DNA from: Paenibacillus dendritiformis
GTDB lineage: Bacteria > Bacillota > Bacilli > Paenibacillales > Paenibacillaceae
DNA length: 64,000 bases
Direction: 5' to 3'
NCBI RefSeq assembly: GCF_945605565.1
Contig: NZ_OX216966.1
Location: 5,510,001-5,574,000, forward strand
The translations under genes and the position numbers were made by a program. Shown in pieces: positions 33,009 to 42,376 of this stretch. The notes under the pieces were generated by a model. It made no database searches and was not told the DNA's origin. It worked only from the letters and a program-made list of their open reading frames with translations. How positions within the stretch are numbered: the first letter of the stretch is position 1; every line of letters begins with the position of its first letter.

Positions 33009-34389
33009 TTATGCACTTTTAATCCGCTCTATTCTCGCTTTGACCGCCTGCATAAGTGCCTCCTGGCCGTCTGCCTTCCGCTCCAAGGCTGCTACAGCTT
33101 CCTCGTCCATCGTCCCCTCTGCCACCAGCCGCATGACGACAATCCGCCGTGTCTGGCCCTGCCTGTGAACGCGGGCATTGGCTTGCTGATCCTCCTCGAG
33201 GCTCCATATCTGGTCATACCAGACCACGGTCTGACAGCTCGACTCCTGCAAGTTGAGGCCATGGCCGGCGCTCTTCGGATGCAGAAGCAGAAGCGGGATC
33301 TCGTCGTTGTTCCAGGCCCTGATGTCTTCGTTACCGTCGCGGCCTTTCCGCAATGTTCTCGCTTGCGGGAACCGCTTCTGGATCCGGGAAAGGCTGTGCT
33401 TGAAGTTGTAGAACACCATGACCGGCTTCCCCTGCGCCGCCTCGATGATGTCCTCCAGCGCATCCAGCTTGGCGTCATGAATCAGCTTAACGCCGCGCTC
33501 CTCATCGTAAACGGCGCCGCTAGCCATCTGCAGCAGCTTGTTACTCAGCACGGCCGCGGTACTCGCTACCACGTCAGCGTCGACGTACTCCAGCAGCAGG
33601 TCCTCCTCAAGCTTCTCATAAAGTTCCCTAGCCCTACCCGTCATCTTAACTGGAACGGTCCGATCGATGCGTTCCGGTAGCTTCAGCCAGTCCTCGGCCT
33701 TCATACTCACGGCAATGTCACTGATCGCCTTGTAAATCTGCTGCTCCGCCTCTTTCTTCTGTTTCCAGTTGTACACGACATGTCCGCTCCGTTCGCCCGG
33801 TGTAAAATACCGTTCACGATACCCGGTAATCGTCTTGCCAAGGCGCTCGCCTTGGTCAAGCAGATAAATAGGAGCCCACAAATCCATAAGGCTATTCGGT
33901 GCCGGCGTTCCAGTCAGTCCAATGACACGTTTCATCATCGGCCGGACGCGGCGAAGGGCTTTAAACCTCTTCGCCTGTGGATTCTTGAAGCTGCTCACCT
34001 CGTCAATGACCACCGTATCAAACGGCCACTTACTGCCGTATTCCCCGACCAGCCACTCCACGTTCTCGCGATTGATGACGTAGATATCAGCTTCAGCCTT
34101 TAATGCCTTCCTTCGTTGTGCGGCGGAGCCCAACACTTTGCTTATCCGAAGGTGCTGAAGGTGATCCCATTTCTCAATCTCTCGCGCCCAGGTATCGTCA
34201 GCAACGCGCAGCGGCGCAATGACTAGCACACGGGCGGCATCGAAGTAGTCGTTCAACAGCAGGTCAATCGCGGTAAGTGTACTTACGGTTTTGCTAACCC
34301 AAGCCCATCTCCAAAAACAACGCGATATACGGCGTGTCCAATATTCGTTGGGTCGCATACTCCTGATATTGGTGTGGGATGAACTTCAT
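33009..34389 (-). pseudogene. SNF2/DEAD-like helicase, frameshifted in Walker A
   Basis: A phage SNF2-family helicase of about 458 residues. ATG at 34389 overlaps the VRR-NUC stop (ATGA) and encodes MKFIPHQYQEYATQRILDTP then FLEMGLG, where Walker A should read GLGKT. Removal of four bases, TTAG (CTAA at 34294-34297 on plus), restores GLGKTVSTLTAIDLLL and the rest: VVIDEVSSFKN (motif II), GLTGTPAPN (III), then helicase C with LLLHPKSAGHGLNLQ and ARVHRQGQTR (VI). As written the frame stops at TAG inside Walker A, so no full protein is made unless ribosomes shift. Confidence 0.85.
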
Positions 34390-34682
34390 CGGGCATCACC
34401 TGCCTTTCCGCTTACCTCGGCAATGAATCTATCTATGTCATCGTTAGAATCAATCTTGTAAACTTCATGGCCCAGCTCCTGCAACGTCTTCGCCCATTTC
34501 CTCTGCAAAGGCTGTAACGGCTTCCCCGGCGCTTTCAACTCGACATATACGGTTCTGCCGCCTGGCAGGATAACAAGTCGGTCAGGCACACCTCGGTTCC
34601 CGGGGCTTACCCATTTCGGGGCCTTCCCGCCAAGGCGCCTTACCTCCCGCTCCAATCGGCGTTCCAGTGTTGACTCTCTCAT
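34386..34682 (-). CDS. VRR-NUC domain nuclease
   Basis: A 98-residue stand-alone VRR-NUC endonuclease of the PD-(D/E)XK fold. It shows GNRGVPDRLVILPGGRTVYVELKAPG, in which D and ExK are catalytic, and then Q-rich PLQPLQRKWAKTL. It is commonly paired with an SNF2 helicase in phage replication modules, as here, and may be a Holliday-junction or flap nuclease. ATG at 34682 follows AAGGAG. Confidence 0.9.
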   Translation of the reverse strand: MRESTLERRLEREVRRLGGKAPKWVSPGNRGVPDRLVILPGGRTVYVELKAPGKPLQPLQRKWAKTLQELGHEVYKIDSNDDIDRFIAEVSGKAGDAR

Positions 34683-34757
34683 AATCGTCATCTCCTTACT
34701 GAGGACAGATGGGACACTCACGCACGCGTACAGTGTATATGCGTGTTTAGCATAGGG

Positions 34758-34795
34758 AGCATAGGGGGCTATATATTACGTCCCCCTATGCTAAT
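34758..34795. repeat. Perfect 11-bp-stem hairpin in replication gap
   Basis: AGCATAGGGGG and CCCCCTATGCT form a perfect 11-bp stem around about 13 AT-rich bases (CTATATATTACGT). The flanking gap also holds GGGACAG repeats, so it may belong to a replication origin or act as an RNA processing signal. Confidence 0.6.
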
Positions 34796-34823
34796 TAACA
34801 TTTATCTTAAATAGGTTAATTCA

Positions 34824-34981
34824 CTGTCCCAACTGTCCTAATCGTTCTTAATCCTTGCCATTACTGGGTTGGCAGCGGGTCAGTAAAATAAAAATTGCTG
34901 TCCCATCGCTGTCCCAACTGTCCTTTTAGGGTGGGACAGTGGACAGTAAGGGTCTGTCGTTCTGTCCCGGGTTACTGTCCC
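34824..34981. repeat. GGGACAG/CTGTCCC repeat cluster
   Basis: At least six CTGTCCC or GGGACAG heptamers (34824, 34898, 34909, 34933, 34962, 34975) and three shorter CTGTCC or GGACAG copies lie in 160 bp, ending inside the last codons of the VapE-type gene. No gene is visible here; the iteron-like spacing suggests an origin, or protein-binding sites. Confidence 0.6.
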
Positions 34982-37308
34982 ACTCTTTCAAAGATAGTCT
35001 GCTTCCCGTAACCTGCTACCCGCACCCGTCCAGGTCGCTCTTTCCAACCCGGGATGCGCCGGAGAATATCGCATAGCTCCTTTGCCTCCCACGGCTTCAT
35101 ATCCCCTCTGCGCTTCCCCAGGCACTCGGTCCATATCTGGGCCGCACACACACGATCCCGCAGTTGCTCCGACGGTTCATCTTCCCATTCATCCTCAATG
35201 GGGGACTCCAGCCACTCCTGGATAAGACCTTCCCGCGGGTCGCTCTCCATATGCGCCGCTTGCTGCCGCTCCGCCTCCATGCGGGCCTCGCCGTCCAGCT
35301 CCAAGGATTCCCCCGCCCAAAACCAGTTCAAAACCTCCGCCCATATTTTCCGTACCACATCATCGGTCAAATGGTCCCAGTGGCTGTACTCCGCCCGTTC
35401 CGGCACAACCTCCACAGGCCAAAAACGGCGGTTTCCGGTCGCATCCCGCAAGAAATCACGAGTATTCGTCGTACCGAAGAACACACATTTCCGTGGGAAC
35501 TCCGATACCTGCCGATCATAGGCCACCCGATACCGGTCTTCTGTCTTGGACAAAAACGCCTTGACCTCTTCGACTTCCGTCCGCTTCATGGCCGATAGCT
35601 CGCCAATTTCAAATATCCAGCCGTTTTGCAGATGCTCGCCGGCTTCTTTATTCTCAAAAGTCCGCAATGAATCCGAGAACCATTCCCGGCCCAGCTTAGC
35701 AAGTAGTGAGCTCTTCCCAGCTCCTTGGGGGCCAACAAGCACAAGCATCTGATCAAACTTGCAGCCTGGCCGATACAGCCGGGCCACGGCCGCCAGCAGC
35801 ATCTTCCGCGTCACCTGCCGGGTATAATGCGTGTCGGCGGCGCCGAGATATGTCACGAAAAGACGATCCGCACGCGGCACGCCGTCCCACTCCGTGCTCT
35901 CCACGTAAGCCTTGATGGGGTGAAAAGTATTTTTATGAACAACCTCCGTGAAGGCGTTTTGTATAGTCCGGGTTGAATTGATAGCAAATACTTTTGCGAA
36001 CCAATGCTGGAGTCGCTTATCATCGGCCCCTAGCCACGGCTCATAAAGACGTCCCGGGCGCTCCAGGTTCCGCCACGGCAGCGGCCGCCGGATAACTTCC
36101 GAATTGCCGAATGCATCATAAGCGAGCACGCCCCGCCATACGCCGTTGGTAAGGATAAGCTCGACGTTACCAGCGGTAGGGAGCGGGAAGCCCGTCTTTG
36201 GATGACATTCCAGTTCGTCTTTCCAGCTGTCGTCCTCCGGCTCCTCTTCCTCCCCGTCGGTGTCCGCGAAGTCCTCCGACAGCTCCGCCAGCCGCTCCCG
36301 CTTCACCTTCGGATCCTGTGTGGCGAAGGACAGCATGGCCGTATAGCTCGGCAGCTTCGTGACATTCGTCTTCTCGCTGGCCCGATCGTCCAACTGGCCA
36401 AACTTGTGCAGCCGGACCAAGTCGAACGCATTGACCTCCCTGCCGCTTACCGGATCACTCTCATGATGGGAGTAAGCGAACGTGTCGTCGTCATAGATGA
36501 CAAGGCCGCCGTGGCTCGTCGAGCCGACATGTGTATATCGCGATAGGCTATCATCGACCGGCTCATACACGTCTGGAAGAAACGTGGCTATCGCCTCACT
36601 TATGGAATAGCAACGGCAGAATGCCCCGACTACCCCCTGCTTAGCTCTTGGGTCCTCCATCCGCTTGGCAGTCTCTCGCGGCGCCTTATCGCCCTTATGC
36701 CGAGGCCACTGGAGCGGGTCATGCCAGTCCTCATATTGCTCCAGCACGTCATCGACGCCCAACGGCTCCCCCTCGTAGACTTCCAGCACTGGGTCGGCGT
36801 CCTTGCTGCAGCTCGGCAGATACATGAGACGATGCACGTCGAACGTCGTCTTGTCGAAGTAATCCATGTCGATGTTATCAGCCAGCTTGCGGCTGACAGC
36901 GGCGTATTCGTCCGGGCTCATAGTACGGTCTGCCGGCACAATGAGCCTGTATTTCGGTTTGTCCGGGCGGTGGCTATGCGTGGAATAGATCACATAGGCA
37001 GTGCCACCCAGAACCAGCTCAACGGTGAAAAGGAAGTCATCATCAGCATGGTCAACGTCCAGTGTAATCAGGCTGCGGGTGTCGACGTTCTCCTTCTTCC
37101 GGCGCCCGCCACGGACGAGGCCGCCGACGAAAGCAGGCCCGTCCTTGACTTTGCCACGGCCGATATTGTGCATCTTGTCGTATTCCGCCATCGTCTCCCC
37201 GGTCCGCCGCACCTTCCGGAGCCGATCGACGAACTCCTCCCACTCCAGATATTCTGGCTTCCAATTCGTATCCGCGCGGTGCTTGCCGAATGATATATCT
37301 AATTCCAT
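34972..37308 (-). CDS. VapE-type primase-helicase
   Basis: A 778-residue replication protein. The N-terminal half resembles a primase (LITLDVDHADDD; YVIYSTHSHRPDKPKYRLIVPADR with catalytic Asp/His). The C-terminal virulence-associated-E helicase domain has Walker A LVGPQGAGKSS, EIGELSAMKRTEVEEVKAFLS (in parts) and a sensor FFGTTN, arginine-rich RFWPVEV. It probably initiates and unwinds during phage replication. The last codons VGQ-stop are part of the heptamer repeat cluster. Confidence 0.92.
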   Translation of the reverse strand: MELDISFGKHRADTNWKPEYLEWEEFVDRLRKVRRTGETMAEYDKMHNIGRGKVKDGPAFVGGLVRGGRRKKENVDTRSLITLDVDHADDDFLFTVELVLGGTAYVIYSTHSHRPDKPKYRLIVPADRTMSPDEYAAVSRKLADNIDMDYFDKTTFDVHRLMYLPSCSKDADPVLEVYEGEPLGVDDVLEQYEDWHDPLQWPRHKGDKAPRETAKRMEDPRAKQGVVGAFCRCYSISEAIATFLPDVYEPVDDSLSRYTHVGSTSHGGLVIYDDDTFAYSHHESDPVSGREVNAFDLVRLHKFGQLDDRASEKTNVTKLPSYTAMLSFATQDPKVKRERLAELSEDFADTDGEEEEPEDDSWKDELECHPKTGFPLPTAGNVELILTNGVWRGVLAYDAFGNSEVIRRPLPWRNLERPGRLYEPWLGADDKRLQHWFAKVFAINSTRTIQNAFTEVVHKNTFHPIKAYVESTEWDGVPRADRLFVTYLGAADTHYTRQVTRKMLLAAVARLYRPGCKFDQMLVLVGPQGAGKSSLLAKLGREWFSDSLRTFENKEAGEHLQNGWIFEIGELSAMKRTEVEEVKAFLSKTEDRYRVAYDRQVSEFPRKCVFFGTTNTRDFLRDATGNRRFWPVEVVPERAEYSHWDHLTDDVVRKIWAEVLNWFWAGESLELDGEARMEAERQQAAHMESDPREGLIQEWLESPIEDEWEDEPSEQLRDRVCAAQIWTECLGKRRGDMKPWEAKELCDILRRIPGWKERPGRVRVAGYGKQTIFERVGQ

Positions 37309-37325
37309 GATGCCACCTCAATCCT

Positions 37326-38126
37326 CTAAAGCCGTTCTTCCATCTTTTTAATGAGACCAATGACGGCTCCTGTGTACTTCTCGCCTTGTTCTGGCTCCGC
37401 TGCTTTTACCTCATCGAGCGCCACGAGCAGCCCCTTAAAGCACTCCACCAGTGCCTCGAAGCGTACCCGGAACTTCATCGTCGCCTCGCCGCTTGACTGC
37501 GCCGCCTTCTTCCGCAGCTCCTCGAGCTCCTTCTCGACAGCTTCCGGTACCTTCTCCGTCACGGCCACGTCGATCGGCTTCTCCTTCAGCTCTTTCTCCA
37601 ACTGCTTAATCCGGAGTCTGGCCTCCTGCATTTCAGCCTTCAGGCGCGCCTCTTCTTCCTCATCAAAATCCGCCTGCGCTTCCTTCAGCTTCTCGTTGAG
37701 CTCCTGCAGGGCTGCGCGCTCCTTCCCCGCTGCCTTCAACTGCTTCTCAAGCTGCTTTTTCTCTTTGATAACCTTCTGTAATTCTCGTGCTGATTTATCT
37801 TCATTCTCGGCAGCAACCTGCTCCCGTTCCTCTGACGGCACTCCAAGCAGAGCAAGCGCCTTCGTATAACTCAAATTCTCAAGCGCTTGCGAATTTGAAC
37901 CATAATCGTCAGCCAAGCGCATGAAGTTATTCGCGGTAGACTGGCTGTAGTCGACATTATCCCGCAGCCAGTTCCCCCATTCTCCGTGGGGCACCAGTTC
38001 CTTGGCCTCACTTAGCCTCTTGCCGATTTCTACCGCACTGCGGAGCACGATCTCCCTGGCCTGCGCATCGATGCCGCGTATCTCGGCTGCGATAATGTCC
38101 GCCGTTCTCGTCGATAGCTGCGTCAT
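37326..38126 (-). CDS. DUF3102 family protein
   Basis: A 266-residue protein. The N-terminal DUF3102 region (IRGIDAQAREIVLRSAVEIG; LVPHGEWGNWLRDNVDYSQSTANNFMRL, in parts) resembles the ParB/KorB-like DNA-binding helical region. A long charged coiled coil follows (about 95-205, KKQLEKQLKAAGKE). Function unknown; often found among Gram-positive phage and ICE replication genes. Overlaps the PcfJ stop by 4 bp. It contains a 24-bp near-palindrome in its coding sequence. Confidence 0.82.
   Translation of the reverse strand: MTQLSTRTADIIAAEIRGIDAQAREIVLRSAVEIGKRLSEAKELVPHGEWGNWLRDNVDYSQSTANNFMRLADDYGSNSQALENLSYTKALALLGVPSEEREQVAAENEDKSARELQKVIKEKKQLEKQLKAAGKERAALQELNEKLKEAQADFDEEEEARLKAEMQEARLRIKQLEKELKEKPIDVAVTEKVPEAVEKELEELRKKAAQSSGEATMKFRVRFEALVECFKGLLVALDEVKAAEPEQGEKYTGAVIGLIKKMEERL
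37873..37896. repeat. Near-palindrome around CAAGCGCTTG inside the DUF3102 gene
   Basis: AAATTC-T-CAAGCGCTTG-C-GAATTT, a 24-bp inverted repeat with one mismatched pair, extended by TC and GA. It is embedded in coding sequence and shares its core with three other prophage sites. Confidence 0.6.
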
Positions 38127-39745
38127 ACGGCTACCCCCTTGACTTTAATTGGCTTTTTCTTTTTAAGCTTCACAGAAATGAACCGATCGACGAAATCCCT
38201 TACTTCCGGTGTCATTGAGCAATTTTCATAACCGCGACACTGAAAAACTTGACCTCCCGAAACCTCCATAGTGTAAAAAGGCTTATCTGGTTCAGAGACC
38301 CGGCGGATAAAGAGCAGGTCACATTTTCCGTCTGCATAGTTCTTTGCGTAACCTCCGACACAATGGCTTAGTTCTTTCCCTTCTCGGAACAGCTCCACGC
38401 TAGTCATTGCTGGCCGAATAACTAACCCGTTATATTCAAATTGATATAACTTATTAAGCTTTTCCAGTCGATTGGCGATCCGAATGTTCAGAGCCCTGTC
38501 CTCTTTATACTTCACTTTCTCGAGTGTCTTCTGATGCGCCGAATGAAGGTCATTCGGGTAACATACCGCTTGAGATGCCATATCCATCCCAAGCTTCTTG
38601 CAATCGTTGAGATAATCTCTCCAGTCACGCAATACAGAAGATGCGCTGGAGTAATATTTACTAGCTCCCGGCCGTTCCAATTGTTTGAGTATATATTTAA
38701 TGGCTTGATTGACAGTATGGGAAATACCCAATGACTTGAGGCTGTCCTGATTCTCTTCGAATGTAAGATCTCTAAGCTTGTTTGCTTGGTCAAATGAAAC
38801 ATTTATGCCTTTCTTTCTATAAAATCGGTAGCTATGAAGCATCAAAGGTATGTTTGTAGTGTTGACGGTTCGCATCTCCCGAATCTCTTGCTTAGAGAGC
38901 TTGAACACTTTCTCCATTGTTGCACCCCGCCAGTTAATGGCGTTGTAGGTATAGTGGCCGTTAATTTTCGCCTCAATAAGACTCGATAGGCCCAACTTAA
39001 CAAGATACTCTATGCATGGATATTTCGCGGCCAGCGCAAAAAATTTCACAAGATCCGTTCTCGGCTCGCCTGCACGGCGTTCATAAGAAAACAACCCACA
39101 ATAGTCCACCTCACCTTCGCGCCGGTGAGTCAACATTTCCTCCCAGCCGCTGTATTGAAATGGTGTCCCATGAACGGCCTCGCGTACATTTTCCTTATCT
39201 AAATAGAATGGGGGCCGCCTCATAGCATTTGACAGTTCAGTGATGATAGAGCTCGGGCTATAAAAATGATTGCCCCAAGGATGGCGTCGCCTCATATGAG
39301 CTTCGCCGAAGCGAGCCTTTCCTTTTGCTTTTGGATCCCCAGGAATAAAGAGATATTCCGCTTGCACATAAAACTGCGTGTTTACTTCCCTATAATCTCC
39401 TGTGTAATCCCGCTTTACATATATGCCGTGAGCTACTACTGCCTTGGGATTAATGAGTGACTTGTCATACCAGACTAAATAAGCATCATCAATTAGCCGG
39501 CTTCTCCCTCTCCCACTCGCCTTAACCGTACAGAACGATCCGCATTTCTCGCACATCTCCGTTTTTCCGTGGCGAAAACCTTTGGTCAGGTACTCTTTTT
39601 TACAATGGGTACAGTAGCCATATTGGAAACCACCCATTCGACGAGTAAAGATATAGCGGCTATCTCGTAAAGCCACATCAACAACATAAGTGTTTAACTC
39701 ATCGCTAACCTGATTAGGCAGGTGGGCTGCAAAGTCTTTTGACAT
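38123..39745 (-). CDS. PcfJ-like protein
   Basis: A 540-residue protein of the PcfJ family, which occurs on conjugative plasmids and phages of Firmicutes. An N-terminal zinc ribbon (YCTHCKKEY and MCEKCGSFC) precedes a long helical region and the PcfJ core (ELSHCVGGYAKNYADGKC; LFIRR; FYTMEV; QCRGYENCSM). The activity is unknown. Here it is directly downstream of the AcrIIA9/PcfK-like gene, a common pairing. Confidence 0.87.
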   Translation of the reverse strand: MSKDFAAHLPNQVSDELNTYVVDVALRDSRYIFTRRMGGFQYGYCTHCKKEYLTKGFRHGKTEMCEKCGSFCTVKASGRGRSRLIDDAYLVWYDKSLINPKAVVAHGIYVKRDYTGDYREVNTQFYVQAEYLFIPGDPKAKGKARFGEAHMRRRHPWGNHFYSPSSIITELSNAMRRPPFYLDKENVREAVHGTPFQYSGWEEMLTHRREGEVDYCGLFSYERRAGEPRTDLVKFFALAAKYPCIEYLVKLGLSSLIEAKINGHYTYNAINWRGATMEKVFKLSKQEIREMRTVNTTNIPLMLHSYRFYRKKGINVSFDQANKLRDLTFEENQDSLKSLGISHTVNQAIKYILKQLERPGASKYYSSASSVLRDWRDYLNDCKKLGMDMASQAVCYPNDLHSAHQKTLEKVKYKEDRALNIRIANRLEKLNKLYQFEYNGLVIRPAMTSVELFREGKELSHCVGGYAKNYADGKCDLLFIRRVSEPDKPFYTMEVSGGQVFQCRGYENCSMTPEVRDFVDRFISVKLKKKKPIKVKGVAV

Positions 39746-39757
39746 CTTCGCCCCTCC

Positions 39758-40120
39758 TTACTTCAACAACTCATCAAGATCGACATCGAAGTCATCAACG
39801 ACAGGTATCTCCACTTTTGCCGGAGCCGCTGGCACGACCGAGGCCGCGTCTGTCGACTTAATGCCGTAGTACTCGAACACAACGGCGAAGCCTTCCTGTG
39901 GTGTAAGCATGGCCACGTTGCCTTTACGCTTCTTCTCTGCGGCCTTGCGCATGGCTTCCAGACTCTTCCCGATCGACTTTTCCTTGGCCATAATCTTGTC
40001 AGCATCTCCAGGGTGCGCATCGATATAGTTAAGCAGGTATTGCCCAACAAACTGCACGTAATCATTATCCTTAGCTCCGGCCATCTCTGCCTGGAGCTTT
40101 GCTTTTGCCTGTTCTAGCAT
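39758..40120 (-). CDS. AcrIIA9/PcfK-like protein, candidate anti-CRISPR
   Basis: A 120-residue protein whose body (QFVGQYLLNYIDAHPGDADK; KSIGKSLEAMRKAAEKKRKG; AMLTPQEGFAVVFEYYGIK) follows the pattern of the family annotated as Cas9 inhibitor AcrIIA9 / PcfK-like, with a short acidic tail (DDFDVDLDELLK). It lies between the DNA polymerase and pcfJ. Family membership is from memory of the pattern; inhibition of Cas9 is known for some members only. Confidence 0.6.
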   Translation of the reverse strand: MLEQAKAKLQAEMAGAKDNDYVQFVGQYLLNYIDAHPGDADKIMAKEKSIGKSLEAMRKAAEKKRKGNVAMLTPQEGFAVVFEYYGIKSTDAASVVPAAPAKVEIPVVDDFDVDLDELLK

Positions 40121-40134
40121 CCCAGTTCCTCCTA

Positions 40135-42087
40135 TCAGTCCTTTTGATAGAAATCACACTCAAAGCCCGCAGCCTGGAGTGGCAGCCCTGGCGCCCAATC
40201 AATCGGCCGCCCCATAATCTCCGTAACATGCTCCACGGATCCAGTGCCTACCGGCACATCCAGTACAACCTCGTCATGCACATGCATCACAATCTCGTAT
40301 CCTTCCGCAGCGAGCCGTGTCATCGCGACGGCCAGGCAATCCCGTGCAATCGCTTGGACCAGATTCTCCACCAGTCGGCCGCCATACGTTCGGTGCGACA
40401 TCCACTTTTTCTTGACCTGGTCCATGCCGTCGAAGACGATGCCATCCTTGCCGAAATTCGGATCCGGCTTGATTCGCGGATTCACGTATGCCAGGCTGCG
40501 GCCGCTCGGAAGATCCGCGAACAACATGCCCGCCTCGTAGCGGTACTGAACCCCGTGCGCCAGCTTGACGGCCGTCTTCTCTCGTACAGCGGTTACAGCG
40601 GCTTCCTCGGCTTTGTACCAGAGCCTTCTTATATTCGGGTTCGCGTCCCTCCATTGCTTGACAAGGCGCGGATAATCGTCCGGGTCAATCTCCTTTTTTG
40701 AGTCCATAGCAGCCATTGCATTCGGGCCGCCTTGGTAACCACAAGCCAGTACAGCTACTTTACCGGGTGCACGATATCTATAGTTTTCATGCCCTTTGAC
40801 AATCGTCTCGAACGGTATTCCAAACATCTGCGACGCCGTGGCTTCGTATATCTTGCCGTGGCCACGGAAGACTTCCAGGACCCATTGCTCATCTGCCAGC
40901 CAGGCAACGACGCGAGCCTCGATAGCTGAAAAGTCACTGACGATGAAGCGACAGCCCGCCGCCGGGATGAATGCGGTACGGATGAGCTGGGACAGTACAA
41001 AAGGCGGCGCGCCGTAGAGCATCTCAAGCAGTTCGAAGTCACCGCTGCGCAGCGTCTCCCGTGCCAGCGTCAGGTCTTCGATTTTGTTCTGCGGCAGGTT
41101 CTGAACTTGGATGAGCCTCCCCGCCCAGCGCCATGTCCGGTTGGCACCGCAGAATTGCAGCAGCCCCCGGGCGCGGCCGTCACTGCAGATCGACCGATGC
41201 ATGGCGTTGTATTTGTCCACGCTCGTCTTGCCCATCTCCTGCCGGAGCTCCAACGCTCGGCTTGTCTCGTCATCCGGCGCCGCATCCAGCAGCGCAGGCA
41301 TATGCTCCTTCGCAAGACTCCCCGCCTCCAGGCCGTGCTCTGCAAGCCATGCCTTGAGCTGCACGTCGCTATTCGGGTTGTCCAACCCGGTCAGCTCCTT
41401 GGCCTCTTCTGTCAATCGCGCCCCATATTCTGCATCACAGGCGATAGCTGCATTGAAGAGCTCAGGATCCAGATGGACTCCCCGATCGTTGATTTGTTGG
41501 TCCAACGCCCACAGGTGCCACTCGTGTACTGGCACGGGGAAGCGCTCCAGCTTACGGCGGATCGCTCTTTCAACGACAACGTCCTGCCTGTTGTATTCGA
41601 TATACTGCTGCCATTTCTCAGGATCATGGTGCGGATAGTTTCGAGTCCGTTTCCCGTTAGCCTTTGTCGGCTTACACGGTACGGAGAAGTACTTAATCAA
41701 CGCCTTGCCCTTAGCGTCCTTCTGGGCCGAGAGTTTCAGCACGTCGGCCACTCCTTCCAGATACCCCGGCAACCCCAGCGTCAGCGCGTGAACAGCTGTG
41801 CATCGCCAATAATCCGGGTTGCAATCAATGCCGAAATACCGGGAGAGCGCTGTCCGCTCAAATCCAGCATTAAATGCCGTCTTGATTACGTCGGAGCGCA
41901 AAGCATCCATTACATCCTTCGGGACGTCCTCGAACGCGGTCAGGTCGATAACTTCAACCGGATCGTCGTCAAAGGCGAAGCCGAACAACAGAATCTCGAA
42001 ATCTGGCGCTTCTACATATCGATGAACGCCGCACTTCTTTAGGTCCACACTGCTGAACGTTTCAAGGTCGATTTGCAGGACAGTCAT
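40135..42087 (-). CDS. Phage DNA polymerase, family A
   Basis: A 650-residue replicative polymerase. The N-terminal 3'-5' exonuclease has LQIDLETFSS (ExoI DxE), NAGFERTAL and a later YNRQDVVVERAI. The polymerase domain has FIVSDFSAIEARV (motif A), CGYQGGPNAM near the O-helix, and MHVHDEVVLDVP (motif C). No 5'-3' exonuclease domain is present, as usual for phage enzymes. Confidence 0.95.
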   Translation of the reverse strand: MTVLQIDLETFSSVDLKKCGVHRYVEAPDFEILLFGFAFDDDPVEVIDLTAFEDVPKDVMDALRSDVIKTAFNAGFERTALSRYFGIDCNPDYWRCTAVHALTLGLPGYLEGVADVLKLSAQKDAKGKALIKYFSVPCKPTKANGKRTRNYPHHDPEKWQQYIEYNRQDVVVERAIRRKLERFPVPVHEWHLWALDQQINDRGVHLDPELFNAAIACDAEYGARLTEEAKELTGLDNPNSDVQLKAWLAEHGLEAGSLAKEHMPALLDAAPDDETSRALELRQEMGKTSVDKYNAMHRSICSDGRARGLLQFCGANRTWRWAGRLIQVQNLPQNKIEDLTLARETLRSGDFELLEMLYGAPPFVLSQLIRTAFIPAAGCRFIVSDFSAIEARVVAWLADEQWVLEVFRGHGKIYEATASQMFGIPFETIVKGHENYRYRAPGKVAVLACGYQGGPNAMAAMDSKKEIDPDDYPRLVKQWRDANPNIRRLWYKAEEAAVTAVREKTAVKLAHGVQYRYEAGMLFADLPSGRSLAYVNPRIKPDPNFGKDGIVFDGMDQVKKKWMSHRTYGGRLVENLVQAIARDCLAVAMTRLAAEGYEIVMHVHDEVVLDVPVGTGSVEHVTEIMGRPIDWAPGLPLQAAGFECDFYQKD

Positions 42088-42311
42088 GGCTGGCGTCGGC
42101 TCTCATCCGAAAGGCTTGATAGTGAAGAAGGGCTTATCTTGTCTTTGACCACCTGCTCTAACTCTTGAATTCTATATGCCATTGCCAAAATCAGATTATC
42201 ACCAACAAGGTTCCGCCATTCTTCCCCGTATCGAAGCGCTTTGAAGATATTTTTTGACCAATCGATAACGATCTCGTATTTTTCATTCACCGTTACACGC
42301 TCTTCTTGCAC
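42084..42311 (-). CDS. Small phage protein, unknown
   Basis: A 75-residue helical protein (YEIVIDWSKNIFKALRYGEEWRNLVGDNL, in parts) ending in a serine-rich tail. GTG at 42311 follows GGGAGG by 9 nt; a TTG at 42320 directly abuts the site. It overlaps the polymerase start by 4 bp. Confidence 0.6.
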   Translation of the reverse strand: MQEERVTVNEKYEIVIDWSKNIFKALRYGEEWRNLVGDNLILAMAYRIQELEQVVKDKISPSSLSSLSDESRRQP

Positions 42312-42376
42312 AGGTCTCAACCTCCCGAAAATATTGATAGGAAAGGGGATCCATTACTGAATCCCCTAAAAATGCA

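Noticed and set aside
34294..34297. Intron or programmed shift explaining the helicase break
   Set aside because: The extra sequence is only four bases and no slippery site or structure is obvious; kept as a frameshift.
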